Assembly: GCF_000282035.1 (NCBI RefSeq)
Contig: NZ_AKKA01000072.1
Span: 1-64,000 of the forward strand
Reading direction: 5' to 3'
Source: Rhizobium sp. CF122
GTDB lineage: Bacteria; Pseudomonadota; Alphaproteobacteria; Rhizobiales; Rhizobiaceae
DNA: 64,000 nucleotides
Shown here: positions 35,485-45,054 of the stretch, piece after piece
How positions within the stretch are numbered: the stretch's first letter is position 1
Layout of the letters: the number at the start of each line of letters is the position of its first letter
Made by a program: the position numbers and the translations under genes
The notes under the pieces: generated by a model
The model's database searches: none
Seen by the model: only the letters and a program-made list of their open reading frames with translations
What the model was told of the DNA's origin: nothing

Positions 35485-37361
35485 ACAAAAACATTCTCTC
35501 GTCATCGGAAAAGCCGACAAGAACGCCGGAATCGCAGGCCTTGGAGCCGGCGAAGCGGAATGCGCTCACCCGGCTCGTACGGTGCCTTTTCGCGGAGCGA
35601 ATTCTCAACCCCGACGCCTTGCTGTGGCCTGTTGAACATAGTCAAGCATGGCTTCCTCTGTGGTCTTCCCGGAAAATTCTTCATTTCACCAACCTGCGCC
35701 GATTACCTGCAAATACGATGCTGAATCATGGGGACATCGAGGTTCTGGACGAGAAGGGGCAGCGCCGCCGCTTGGACGACCCTGCTGACCTGATTGCCGA
35801 AATCAGTACTGAGTGGTCAGTCGAACCGGCACCGGATGGCGTCGCGCGTTTGCTGTCTGACATCGAAAGCAGCATGGAGAACGATGCTCTGGTCCGTTGC
35901 CATCGGAGAGACTGGACCGCTTCCCTCAAGCAGGATATTGAGACTGCTGGAAAGAGCGGCTTTATTTCCTATCTCAATGCAACACTGCCCAGCCATCAGG
36001 CTGCCATGGTACTGGACCAGTGGGGTTCGCTTGAGGGGCATCCTTTCTATCCGACCTGGAAGGCCAAGCCGGGTCTGTCCGCAGCCGAAGTCAAGGCGTT
36101 GTCGCCAGAGTGCGGTGCTCGAGTCAATCTTCGGATCGCTGCATTGCGCAAGGACTGGGCCTATGCCGAGACGATGCCCCATGTCGACAGCTACAATGGC
36201 TGGTTCTCCACGAGCTACCCGGAACTCTGGTATGCCTGGACCGAAGCCTTGGCTGAGGAGGGGCGGGTTCCGCAAGATTGGTTGCCACTGCCGATCCACT
36301 CATGGCACTTGGAGCACTTCGTCCGCCGCGAGTTTGCCAATGAGATCGCATCCGGTGTCCTTGTCGTAGAGGGGCCGGACATCGTAACGATCCCGTCCAT
36401 GTCGTTCCGGACCATGTTGCCTGATCGCGATGAACCACAGCCGTTCATCAAGCTTCCAGTTGCGATCTGGATGACGAGTGAGCAGCGGACGCTGCAGGCG
36501 AAATCCATTCATATGGGGCCACGCCTAAGCACACTGATCTCGGATATTCTTGCCGCGGACGACGACATTCGCGGCAAACTGGAGTTCTTCCGCGAGGAAC
36601 TGGGTGCGATTCTGCACGACCCCGACACCGGCGACGAACATCCGGGCCGTTTCCTGTCGGTCGTTTATCGGGAGATCGGCGCACTCGCCCGCAACGACGG
36701 GTGGATGCCTGTTACGGTTGCTGCGCTGCTGGCTGCGAGCCCCGTCAACGGCCGTCCGCTAATCTGCGAACTGATTGGCCCAAACGGAGGCGACAAATCG
36801 GCGGCGGCTGAGTTTTTCCGATCCTATGTTGATGTCGTTTTGCAGCCGACCATGGCTATGTATCTTCTCTACGGAATTGCATTCGAGGCGCACCAACAAA
36901 ACAGCACGATCCTGTTTGACCCCTCCGGGCGTCCCAAGAGGTTGGTGATCCGGGACTTCGGCGATGGCCGAAGCTTTGCGCCCTTATTCGAGGCCCGCGG
37001 GTACAGATTGAAGCCCTTCACCCGCGCCGGCATCCTGCCTACCACGTTCAACGATGACATCCGGCTGGTGCGGTCATTTGTGATTGATGCCTGCTTAGTG
37101 TGCCATCTCCATGAGGTTGCGCTTTGCCTCAACGAGCAATACGGGCTGACCGAGGCCTGGTCCATCCTCCGTCAAGGTATCGAAGAGACCTTCGACCGCC
37201 TGCGTCCAAGGATGTTGTCGGACGAATTCTGGCTGGAAGAACGTAACGCGTTTCTAAAGCTGCCCTGGCCGACGCGTTCCGTCCTCCGTATGCATCTAGA
37301 GCGATATCGCGACTACCGCGTGGAACATGAATTGCCGAATCCATTGGCCGAAACTCCATGA
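35481..37361 (+). CDS. IucA/IucC-family NRPS-independent siderophore synthetase
   Basis: The 626-aa enzyme adenylates a carboxylate (commonly citrate) and forms an amide with an amine. Landmarks are [17 protein letters not shown] (residues about 185-201), [10 protein letters not shown] near 271-280, [24 protein letters not shown], and [13 protein letters not shown] with [12 protein letters not shown] in the FhuF-like C-terminal part. In the first motif the usual GHPxHP is GHPFYP, so the second His is Tyr190. It is the only such synthetase in the locus, whereas staphyloferrin B needs three and aerobactin or schizokinen two, implying one amide bond in the product. ATGA overlap upstream and downstream. 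Confidence 0.93.
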   Translation: MNKNILSSSEKPTRTPESQALEPAKRNALTRLVRCLFAERILNPDALLWPVEHSQAWLPLWSSRKILHFTNLRRLPANTMLNHGDIEVLDEKGQRRRLDDPADLIAEISTEWSVEPAPDGVARLLSDIESSMENDALVRCHRRDWTASLKQDIETAGKSGFISYLNATLPSHQAAMVLDQWGSLEGHPFYPTWKAKPGLSAAEVKALSPECGARVNLRIAALRKDWAYAETMPHVDSYNGWFSTSYPELWYAWTEALAEEGRVPQDWLPLPIHSWHLEHFVRREFANEIASGVLVVEGPDIVTIPSMSFRTMLPDRDEPQPFIKLPVAIWMTSEQRTLQAKSIHMGPRLSTLISDILAADDDIRGKLEFFREELGAILHDPDTGDEHPGRFLSVVYREIGALARNDGWMPVTVAALLAASPVNGRPLICELIGPNGGDKSAAAEFFRSYVDVVLQPTMAMYLLYGIAFEAHQQNSTILFDPSGRPKRLVIRDFGDGRSFAPLFEARGYRLKPFTRAGILPTTFNDDIRLVRSFVIDACLVCHLHEVALCLNEQYGLTEAWSILRQGIEETFDRLRPRMLSDEFWLEERNAFLKLPWPTRSVLRMHLERYRDYRVEHELPNPLAETP

Positions 37362-38584
37362 CCGGCACAATTACCATCATAAAAAGCTTCGGGCCGGTTT
37401 TTGGCATTCTTTTCGCCCTGCAATTCATCTCCATGGGAGCCATGGAGATGAGCGGCCCTTTCTGGCCGTTGCGTATCGAGGAACTATCGTCCTCCACCGG
37501 TGTATTCGCGCTGGCGGGTATTGGGGTCTATGTCTGCCCGATGCTCGGCGTCTCACTGACCAGCACGCTTTGGGGGAGAGTGGGAGACCGCTTCGGCAAC
37601 CGTCTGATGATGGTACGGGCGCTTACGGGGCTTGCCGTCACGCAGCTTCTCGTTGCCTTCGCCCAGGATGTCTGGTCGATCCTGTTCCTTCGATTTCTGC
37701 AAGGGGCTTGCGCTGGGTACATCGCGCCTGCTCAAGCCTATGGTATCCAGATCACCGGCGGCCGCCATCGTGGGGTGCTGCTCACCTGGCTTCAGGTGGC
37801 AACCAATGTTGGCTCTCTCGGTGGTGCCTTCCTGGGGGGGCTCATCCTCGACGCGTCGTCGTTCATGGCGATCAACCTTGCAGCCGGCCTCATCTGCGCC
37901 GCCTGCACGTGTGTCGCCTGGATCGTATTGCCGCAACCTTCAGGAGGAGAAGGCGCTTCGGCCAAATCGAGCCAGGTACCAGTTCACTCCACCCCGCAAG
38001 AGGCGCCGGTTTGGGGTCTCCTGATCTTGATGGGAATGATGCTCGCCAGCCGAATGGTTTTGCAAGTGCCGTTCGCGCTTTATATGCAGGACGTTTTTCA
38101 CGCGCCACATTGGATGACGGGCTTCAGCTATGGCCTGTTAGCGTTTGGCTTCATCGTAGCGGCACCTGCCTGGGCTCGCTTTTTCAATGACCGTTCTGCC
38201 ACGTTCATTCTGGGCTGGATCATCATCATTGCCGGAGGCGGCGCCGTTCTCGCCCTCGTCGCAGGGATGACGCGATCCCTCACGTTTTTTGCCGCTCTCT
38301 ATTTCCTCTGGGGCGGATTGTTGGGGGGAACGACACCGATCCTCGTGTCACTCGTGTCTTCCGCAACCGTGAGCAATCGCCAAGGCTCAGTGCTGGGGCT
38401 CTCACAGTCATGTCAGCAGATCGCGTCCATCGTGGGCATCTCCATCGGTGCCGGCATGACCCAACTGTTCGGCCTCCAGACCATTTATCCCCTTGTCTCG
38501 CTGCTTTATGCAGCGTCCCTTGTCGCTGCGCTCGGGCTGTGGTTGTCCGTGCGGTCGCATATACCGATTGGAGACGCATTGTGA
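37358..38584 (+). CDS. MFS transporter, probable siderophore exporter
   Basis: The 408-aa protein has 12 predicted transmembrane helices and the MFS motif [17 protein letters not shown] between helices 2 and 3, with [19 protein letters not shown] in helix 4. It is embedded by overlaps in the siderophore operon, in the place of SbnD-type exporters in carboxylate siderophore clusters, so export of the product across the inner membrane is the likely job. A drug-efflux role is the alternative. Confidence 0.88.
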   Translation: MTGTITIIKSFGPVFGILFALQFISMGAMEMSGPFWPLRIEELSSSTGVFALAGIGVYVCPMLGVSLTSTLWGRVGDRFGNRLMMVRALTGLAVTQLLVAFAQDVWSILFLRFLQGACAGYIAPAQAYGIQITGGRHRGVLLTWLQVATNVGSLGGAFLGGLILDASSFMAINLAAGLICAACTCVAWIVLPQPSGGEGASAKSSQVPVHSTPQEAPVWGLLILMGMMLASRMVLQVPFALYMQDVFHAPHWMTGFSYGLLAFGFIVAAPAWARFFNDRSATFILGWIIIIAGGGAVLALVAGMTRSLTFFAALYFLWGGLLGGTTPILVSLVSSATVSNRQGSVLGLSQSCQQIASIVGISIGAGMTQLFGLQTIYPLVSLLYAASLVAALGLWLSVRSHIPIGDAL

Positions 38585-39738
38585 ATCGACGACGCTTTGG
38601 TTTCATGTCCCTGCTACTTCTGGCTTTGTACATTCCGGTGGCAACCCGCGCCGGAGATAAACCTGTTCAGCAAACATCGATCACGGTTACGGACATTGCC
38701 GGACGAGAGGTGAAGGTGAATGTGCCTGTCCGCAGTATGCTTCTGGGAGAGGGCCGCCAGCTCTATCTGGTCGCCTCACTGGACCGAGAAAATCCGCTGG
38801 AGCGTATCGTCGCCTGGCGCAACGACCTGATCGAGGCCGACCCCGCAACTTATAAGCAATATCTCGAGAAGTTTCCCGAGCTCGCCAAACTACCGACCTT
38901 TAAGGGACATGAAGGCAGCCTGATCGACATCGAATCCGCCATTGTTAAAAAGCCCGATGTCGTTCTCCTCAACCTCGAAGCCAAGCAGGCCACTGAGGAT
39001 GCTCAGTACATCGAGAAGCTCGCGATGCTCGATATTCCGGTGCTCTATATCGACTTTCGGCATTATCCGCTGAAGAACACCGACCCGACGATCAGACTGC
39101 TCGGCAAGATCATGGGACGGCACGAGCGGGCGGAAGAGGTCATCTCATTCCGCAAGGAAGCGATGGATCGCGTGGAAAATGTTCTCGCCAAAGCCAAGCC
39201 GACGCGGCCCAGCGTATTCATCGAACGCATTGGCGGATATTCGGAGGATTGCTGCCTCACGTTTGGCGCCGAGAATTTCGGAAAGTATGTGGAGTTGGCG
39301 GGCGGATACAATATCGGCAGTGGCATCCTTCCATCGACCTTCGGCCAGCTCAATCCGGAACAGGTGGTTGTTTCCAATCCGGACCATGTCATCGTCACGA
39401 GCGCCGATTGGCAGGCTTACGTGCCCGGCGGACGATGGATTCCCGTCGGCCCGGGCGCCGACCTGAACGCTGCCCGCAAGAAGCTGGAATGGTACACCAC
39501 ACGCGATGCCTATATCGGAACGACTGCGCAGGAGAAGCGCAATTTCCACGGCATATGGCACCAGTTCTACAATAGCCCATATGAGTTCATTGCGGTTCAA
39601 TGGATTGCGAAATGGCTCCACCCGGACATCTTTGCGGATCTCGATCCCGATCAGACATTCGCCGAATATCATCGGCGCTTTCTGCCGATCGGTTACAAGC
39701 CGGGTTACGCCGTTAGTCTCGACCCTGCACTCCGATAA
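38581..39738 (+). CDS. Iron-siderophore ABC transporter substrate-binding protein
   Basis: The 385-aa protein has an N-terminal signal segment ([20 protein letters not shown]) and the class III (FepB/BtuF-like) fold: [56 protein letters not shown], and [32 protein letters not shown]. The GTG at 38581 overlaps the exporter stop (GTGA). It is on the long side for the family. Its cognate permease and ATPase genes are destroyed directly downstream, so it is an orphan unless another system supplies them. Confidence 0.88.
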   Translation: MNRRRFGFMSLLLLALYIPVATRAGDKPVQQTSITVTDIAGREVKVNVPVRSMLLGEGRQLYLVASLDRENPLERIVAWRNDLIEADPATYKQYLEKFPELAKLPTFKGHEGSLIDIESAIVKKPDVVLLNLEAKQATEDAQYIEKLAMLDIPVLYIDFRHYPLKNTDPTIRLLGKIMGRHERAEEVISFRKEAMDRVENVLAKAKPTRPSVFIERIGGYSEDCCLTFGAENFGKYVELAGGYNIGSGILPSTFGQLNPEQVVVSNPDHVIVTSADWQAYVPGGRWIPVGPGADLNAARKKLEWYTTRDAYIGTTAQEKRNFHGIWHQFYNSPYEFIAVQWIAKWLHPDIFADLDPDQTFAEYHRRFLPIGYKPGYAVSLDPALR

Positions 39739-39789
39739 CGCAGACACGGACAAAATGGATGGGGAGATTCGGTCGGTTGCGATCAGGCG

Positions 39790-40140
39790 GTGAGTTTCAG
39801 GAACTATCTGGTCTTGGGCGTTCTGCTCGTTTCGCTTATTCTCGCTTGCCTGCTGGACGTGGCAACCGGTTCCACCTGCTACGGGCCGGATGGATGATGT
39901 CTTGCCCACTGCGCTTGCGCCTGGGATGGGCAAGCGCAGATGCGTATCATCGTCTGGTCCATTCGGATCCGTCTATCCTGACGGCGATGGTCGTTGGACA
40001 TGCACGACCTCAATCTGGCGCTGAAATTCGCCGACAAGATCGCCACCTCGCTGACGGCACCCTTCGTGCATTCGGGCCGGGTCGGCGATGTGCTCACCCC
40101 GGATAAACTCGGCGTGGCATTCCGGTGTAAAGTCGTCTGA
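39790..40140 (+). pseudogene. Collapsed FecCD-type permease / FecE-type ATPase remnant
   Basis: 39790-39897 encodes 35 residues ending LLDVATGSTCYGPDG, the N-terminal helix of a FecCD iron permease (family: LDxATGP). The permease match continues in other frames (WDGQAQMRIIVWSIRIRLS, then LTAMVVG) to about 39998. From 40000 a third piece encodes MHDLNLALKFADKIATSLT and HSGRVGDVLTPDKLG, the C-terminal end of a FecE/FhuC ATPase after the switch His. The middle of both genes is missing and frames are broken, so import components were lost by an internal deletion plus point decay. Confidence 0.75.
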
Positions 40141-40148
40141 AACGTGCT

Positions 40149-40201
40149 CCCAAGGCCGGCTTCGTTTGATCGTCGACGATGCGATTGAATCCGGCCTTGG
40201 G
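40149..40201. terminator. Long-stem hairpin between convergent siderophore genes
   Basis: Arms CCCAAGGCCGG (40149-40159) and CCGGCCTTGGG (40191-40201) are perfect inverted repeats over 11 bp. The 31-nt loop contains the palindrome ATCGTCGACGAT. TTTCGT follows on the plus strand. It lies between the broken importer genes and the stop of the TonB receptor gene and is probably a bidirectional terminator. Confidence 0.6.
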
Positions 40202-40220
40202 TTTCGTAAAGGCTCTCTGG

Positions 40221-42356
40221 TTAGAAGTCGGTGGCCATGGAGAGTTTGACCGTCAGCGGGGCGCCTTGGGCGATCGTGCTGAAGCTGGCGACGCCGGACC
40301 AATAATTCTTGTTGAAGACATTCTCGACCGACGCCCGCAACGTGACTGGCCTGTTCTCAATTTCCGTCTTGTAGCGAGCACCGAGATCTACGCGGGTCCA
40401 CGACGGGATTTTCAGCGAGTTAGTCGTGTTGATATACTGCTCGCTTGTATGGATCACGTTGCCGGTCAGGGTCAGGCCCTCCAGGAACGGGGTGTCCCAT
40501 TCCGCACCAATATTGGCCTGGACCGTCGGAACGCCGACCGGCCTGTTTCCGCGGGTTGCCGCAGATGAGGTCTTCGTGAGCTCGCCGTCGATAAGCGTCA
40601 GTCCGCCAAGCAGCCTCACATCGTCGGTCACTTCGCCAAAGACGTTGAACTCGAGGCCGCGATTGCGCTGCTCGCCGCCGGCTGTAAACAGCAAGCCGCC
40701 ACCGGTCGATTCCAGCTGCCCGAATGGCTTCTCGATCTGGAAGGCGCTGACTGTCATCGCGATCTGTCCCAGATCAATCTTCGTTCCGATTTCATATTGG
40801 GTGGCCTTGTAGGGCGCCAGCGTTTCTCCAGCATTGATCGCAGTTGTGGGGGCCGACTCCCCGATGCTGAGACCCTCGGCATAGTTCGCGTAGAAGGAAA
40901 CCGCATCCCACGGCCGGACGACGACTCCCACCAGAGGCGTAACAGCGTTCTCGTCGGATGAGGTCGTAACCATTCCGGTGGCGTTGAAGTTCTTCGAGTC
41001 GATCTGCTGGAAACGCCCTCCAACTGTGAACTGCAGGCGATCATCCAGCATGGACAATGTATCGGACAGAGCCACACCTGACAGAATGCTCTCTGAAACC
41101 TTCGGTATTGATCTGGGATCGGCAACGAACTGCCGGGGACGAGAAACAGGGTCATAGATGTTGCTGAGCTGCGCCCGTCCGGAGATGATCGCTCGGTCAA
41201 GGTCTTGCTTCAGGTAGCTCGCCTGCAAGGTCACTGTATGAGAGATAGGATCAGTGTCGAACTTGGCTCTGACGCCTGTCTCCGCTGTGAGCCTGTCGAC
41301 GTCGAAAATCGCGTTCTGCGGCGTAATGCTGACGTCGCCGGCGGAGTTGAGGATCGTCGGGAGGCCGAACAGGCGATGAACATGCGAGTTGCCGCCGCCC
41401 AGGGCACCAAACCAGGTCACATCGTCTGTGAGATCGTATTCGACACGGCCCAGGACCGAACGATCCGTAACTTTCGACCATTCCCATGGCTCTTGCACGT
41501 TCAGGGACCCGTCCGGCGCATCCGGTACGACGAGACCAGTCGTCTGAAGGAAGGGGCGCTGCGGCGCGTCAAAGGTCTCACGTTGCCCCAAGACGTCCAG
41601 TGTCGCTCGGAGATTCTCGCCCTGATAATCAAGTGCCAGCGAGCCGACAAAGAAATCGCGCGTCTGGTCGTCGATCGGTGTGTCGCCACCGTGAAGGCTG
41701 CCGTTGAACCGGATGCCGAATTGTCGCTCGTCGCCGAATCGGCGAGACACGTCGAGGTGCGCACCTCCCTGCATGTCGGAAGCGTAGAACGTCGTCAGCC
41801 GGGTCAGATCAGTGTCTAGAGCGCGTTTGGGAACGATATTGATGGTGCCGCCAACTCCACTGTTGGGAGAGATACCATAGAGGAAAGCCGTCGGCCCCTT
41901 GAGCACTTCGATCCGTTCAGCATATTCGGTGAAGACGCGATATGTCGGCGCGATCCCGTACATTCCGTCAAAGGCGATTTCACCGAAATTGCCTTCGGCG
42001 ATCGGGAATCCCCTGATGTAGAAGGAATCCAAGATCCCACCGGACGAGTGCGTATTCCGGACTGAGGGATCGCTCTCAACGACCTCGCCTACGGTTTGTG
42101 CTCCCTGATCCTCTATTTTCTGCGACGTAAATGCTGTTACGCTGAAAGGAATATCCATGAAGTCTCGATCGCCCAATGCGCCGATACGGGCACCTTTCGC
42201 AACCTGCCCGCCGGGATACTCTTCCGGAAGCGCTCCAATCGTCGAGGTCGCGTCCCCCTTGATAGTGATCGGTTTTAGTTCAGTAACGCTTTGCGCGCGT
42301 ACGGTCCCGTTCCCAGCAAGAGCCAGAGCGGCTGCCACGCCCAATCGAAATTTCAT
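40221..42356 (-). CDS. TonB-dependent siderophore receptor
   Basis: The 711-aa outer-membrane protein has a signal peptide (FRLGVAAALALAGNGTVRA), a plug domain (DIPFSVTAFTSQKIEDQGAQ, SFYIRGFPI, ERIEVLKGPTAFLYG, GGTINIVPKR) and a 22-strand barrel ending in Phe (KLSMATDF). The plug layout is of the FhuA/FoxA-type siderophore receptors, though the ligand cannot be read from this. No separate TonB box is obvious; VTELKPITIKG at about 24-34 is the likely one. It is convergent with the synthesis operon and has its own iron box. Confidence 0.95.
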   Translation of the reverse strand: MKFRLGVAAALALAGNGTVRAQSVTELKPITIKGDATSTIGALPEEYPGGQVAKGARIGALGDRDFMDIPFSVTAFTSQKIEDQGAQTVGEVVESDPSVRNTHSSGGILDSFYIRGFPIAEGNFGEIAFDGMYGIAPTYRVFTEYAERIEVLKGPTAFLYGISPNSGVGGTINIVPKRALDTDLTRLTTFYASDMQGGAHLDVSRRFGDERQFGIRFNGSLHGGDTPIDDQTRDFFVGSLALDYQGENLRATLDVLGQRETFDAPQRPFLQTTGLVVPDAPDGSLNVQEPWEWSKVTDRSVLGRVEYDLTDDVTWFGALGGGNSHVHRLFGLPTILNSAGDVSITPQNAIFDVDRLTAETGVRAKFDTDPISHTVTLQASYLKQDLDRAIISGRAQLSNIYDPVSRPRQFVADPRSIPKVSESILSGVALSDTLSMLDDRLQFTVGGRFQQIDSKNFNATGMVTTSSDENAVTPLVGVVVRPWDAVSFYANYAEGLSIGESAPTTAINAGETLAPYKATQYEIGTKIDLGQIAMTVSAFQIEKPFGQLESTGGGLLFTAGGEQRNRGLEFNVFGEVTDDVRLLGGLTLIDGELTKTSSAATRGNRPVGVPTVQANIGAEWDTPFLEGLTLTGNVIHTSEQYINTTNSLKIPSWTRVDLGARYKTEIENRPVTLRASVENVFNKNYWSGVASFSTIAQGAPLTVKLSMATDF

Positions 42357-42437
42357 TATAAATAACCCCTATTGATCGCTTGCGCGCACCGCGGGTTTTT
42401 GCAACCCGCGCCGGCCGTCCCGAAAGCACCTAATTAA

Positions 42438-42456
42438 CTTGATGATTATAGTCAAG
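42438..42456. promoter_or_regulatory. Iron-responsive (RirA-type) box before the TonB receptor gene
   Basis: CTTGA-N9-TCAAG at 42438-42456 is an exact 5-bp-arm palindrome with the TGA-N9-TCA core, 82 bp before the receptor ATG. Together with the box at 31475 it predicts coordinated iron control of synthesis and uptake. Confidence 0.7.
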
Positions 42457-42658
42457 AATATGCGCAGCTAAATCGCGCGCCGTGGCTAAGTCCGCTTTGG
42501 GATGGCACGCCACAGGAAAAAAGCCAGGGAAGGGAGATCTGGCAAAACGCTCAAGTTGCTGGAAGAGTTCTTTAGAACGCACCCTGCCAGTCAGTGAACT
42601 CCGTGCCACGGTGGTGATCGAATAGCGGGCAAGATGGCAGGGTCATCGTTGGCCAAAG

Positions 42659-42696
42659 CCTTAGCGTAGGATTCCGCCCCTCCCGCAAACGACCCC
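42659..42696 (-). repeat. Right 38-bp terminal inverted repeat of the siderophore-bearing Tn3 element
   Basis: Read on the minus strand it starts GGGGTCGTTTGCGGG and ends CCTACGCTAAGG. The GGGG outer end faces higher coordinates, so the element lies to the left and its other end is at 30900. It interrupts a transposase gene of another element at 42711. Confidence 0.7.
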
Positions 42697-42710
42697 ATAC
42701 AGGCCCATGG

Positions 42711-43340
42711 GTCAGCAGATCGGGCGACAGCAGCCTTCCCTCGCGTTCCTGGTTCGCGACGACTTCGCCAAGCTTCATGGTGTTCCAGAAGATGATGATC
42801 GCGGCGAGCAGGTTCATGCCGGCGATCCGATAGTGCTGCCCTTCGGCGGAATGGTCGCGGGTTTCGCCCCGGCGATGGAAGCTGATGGCTCGCTTCAGCG
42901 CATGATGCGGACGAAGAGTTCGAGCCAGGCTCAAACTGACGCAGCGAGACGAAGCGGGTCACCCGATTGTCAGCCGTCTCCTCGAGCAATGCCAGTAACT
43001 GTTCCCGGATCGGCATAGACAACCGACCGGCAATCCGCGTCTCGATTTGCCGCTCGGCATCGACCAGAGCCGTGGCGCAAAGCCGCTCGATCGTGGATGT
43101 CGCGGGAAGAACGGTGCGGGTGCGTCGGCACTCGGTCACGAAGCGACGGGCGACATCCTCGTTCGACACCGCCAGTTCGGCTTCCCGGAACAGCTAACCC
43201 CTCAGTTCGCGTACTCCGCGTCTGGAGAAGGTGCGGAACCCATGGAGTGCCCGCAACCAGGCAAGATGCTCGTGCCGCGTCTCTTCACGGGAGGCATAGT
43301 CAACGAGATCATCGGCGCCGGCGGTCGGTTTCCAAGGGCT
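42711..43340 (-). pseudogene. Second Tn3-family TnpA, internally deleted and truncated
   Basis: Reading down the minus strand, the N-terminal domain is recognisable (ASREETRHEHLAWLRALHGFR, then ERLCATALVDAERQIETRIAGRL and MPIREQLLALLEETADN-like helices), then there is a jump and frameshift to the C-terminal core (GQHYRIAGMNLLAAIIIFWN, GRLLSPDLLTH). Homology stops after LLTH where the neighbouring element's end begins, so the last 30-40 residues and this element's own end are absent. It differs from the remnant at 30932. Confidence 0.7.
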
Positions 43341-43475
43341 GCAGCGGGTGGTTTTTGCCCTCCGTCTCGCCGATCGGAACGAGCAGGCAGCGCCATATCC
43401 GGGCCTTGCCGACGATGCGGCGAAGGTCGCATCTCGGATCCCTTTCCGGGCCTTAAGCCGCTGAGCGCAGCCGGG

Positions 43476-45028
43476 TCACTCCACCTTCTCGATGTCACCT
43501 GGGACCCAGCTCTTGTCGAGGGCGGGTTCGGTCGGGCCGTAGAGCCGGAGGATGGCGAAGTATCCTCTGCCCGGCACGGTGGCGCGCCAGTTGCCTTGTT
43601 TGCCTTCGGGTGCCTGGGTCCGAGGAAGATATCCGTGCTGCCGTCGGCGTTCTGCGCCGGCTTGTCCTTTGAACCAAGCGAAGGGAACGGCTGGCCATTG
43701 GCGAGACCGGAAGCGTTCTCCGCCTCATAGAGCGTCACCGACCAGAACAGGCGGGCCGGGATGTTGGCCGGCAGATTCAGGCGATAGCTGCTGCCGCCCA
43801 CCAGGGGCGTGCCCTCGCTGTCGGTGAAAGCGATCACATACATGGCGGCTGCGCCCGGACTTTTGGACACCATCCCGGGGCTGATCGAGTAATAGTTGGT
43901 GAACATCCAGATCCGGGCATCGAGGTCCAGATATGGATATGTTCCAGCGACATTTTCCCAGGCCAGGTTCAAAGTTCCTGTTGGATTGGCGGGCGTCCCG
44001 TCTGGGAATGGATTTACCCAGCGGCGGTCCGAATACATGAGATAGGAGTTGCCACTGACCTTTTCGTCGAAGCCGATGACGCGACTCATCTTGTAACCGG
44101 TCTTTGCGGCCCGATCGAGGATCTCGCGGATGTGCGCATCCGGTGTGAACGGCTGACCCTTGACGATGCCGATCGCCGCCAGCATGCCGAGCCAATCCGG
44201 ACCGGCGAGATTGTCGCCCTCCGTGTCCACGAGCCGCTTGAGTTGCTCAAAGACGCTGCCATCGCTCATCGGCAGCATGTTGGCCGGGATGTCAGAGGCG
44301 TCGGGGAACTTCATCGCCTTGGCGCCGCTTTCGCCGTTCAGTGGATAGATTCTCGTCTTTTCAAGGTGCCCGGCGGCCGGCGTCAGATTCTTCGGGTCTT
44401 CGTAGAACCCGCGCAGGAAGATGAAGACGTTGTTGGTCCCGGAACGGTAAACGAAGTAGCCTTGCGGCACCTCGCCTTTGTAACCGGGTGGGAGGATCAA
44501 GAACTTGCCGCCCTTACCGGCATCCGGCCCGAACAGCCCGACGTCACCAAAGAACTTGCCACCATCGACCGGGATGGGGCGCTGCCAATAATCTAACAGG
44601 ATGCCTTGCAGCATGGGTGGGGCATCCATCACCACCGGCCCATCTTTGCCCAAGTCAACGTAGCTCATCGCGTAGAGGAGGTCGGAGTTGGGAGTCGTCA
44701 CCAGCGTCTTGGCGTCGAGTCTCTTCTTCCAGATCGGCAGGACGTTGTAGCCGGCGCCGAAGTGCTTTTCCGACCCGACCTGCATCCCGAGGGTGTTGAT
44801 CAACGGCAGCGCCCAGAGATAGGTCTGCGTCGCCCGTTGGAAGAGCAGTTCGTCGCGCAAGGTCTGCGCTGTCTCTTTTGTAGGCCGGCCTTCCGCGAAC
44901 GGGAGGTTGGCCAACTTATCGAAGGAGGTCTCCTGAGCGAAAGCCTGCGGTGCAAGGCCGTTCGTTGCCAAACCGCCAACCAGCGCGGCGGCGATAAGGC
45001 TGAGGGTGCGAGTGGTTGTCATGTTCAT
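43476..45028 (-). pseudogene. DUF1254/DUF1214 protein with a 1-nt frameshift near the C-terminus
   Basis: The protein starts MNMTTTRTLSLIAAALVGG with a signal peptide (cleavage near APQAFAQ), then DUF1254 (ETAQTLRDELLFQRATQTYLWALP, TTPNSDLLYAMSYVDL) and DUF1214 (FWSVTLYEAENASGL, QNADGSTDIFLGP). After GP the frame goes off family. One base earlier frame resumes as APEGKQGNWRATVPGRGYF and ends GDIEKVE at 43476-43478, the normal family ending. The sequence at 43613-43618 therefore lacks one base relative to the expected GPKAPEGK codons. Either a recent loss or a sequencing error; otherwise a periplasmic protein of unknown function. AGAAGGA precedes the start. Confidence 0.75.
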
Positions 45029-45054
45029 GTTCCTTCTGCGCTTGATCGGCTTAT

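Noticed and set aside
38410-38580. Extended N-terminus for the siderophore-binding protein
   Set aside because: It lies inside the exporter gene and replaces the signal peptide; the GTG at 38581 gives a proper signal segment.
31534-39738. Calling the siderophore locus staphyloferrin B, aerobactin or rhizobactin 1021
   Set aside because: Only one IucA/IucC synthetase is present, with no second or third copy, no lysine N-hydroxylase and no acetyltransferase, and no SbnB; the opine dehydrogenase is extra.
42582-42642. CCCTGCCA / TGGCAGGG inverted repeat with a long spacer
   Set aside because: Arms are only 8 bp and 45 bp apart inside decayed transposon DNA; probably chance.
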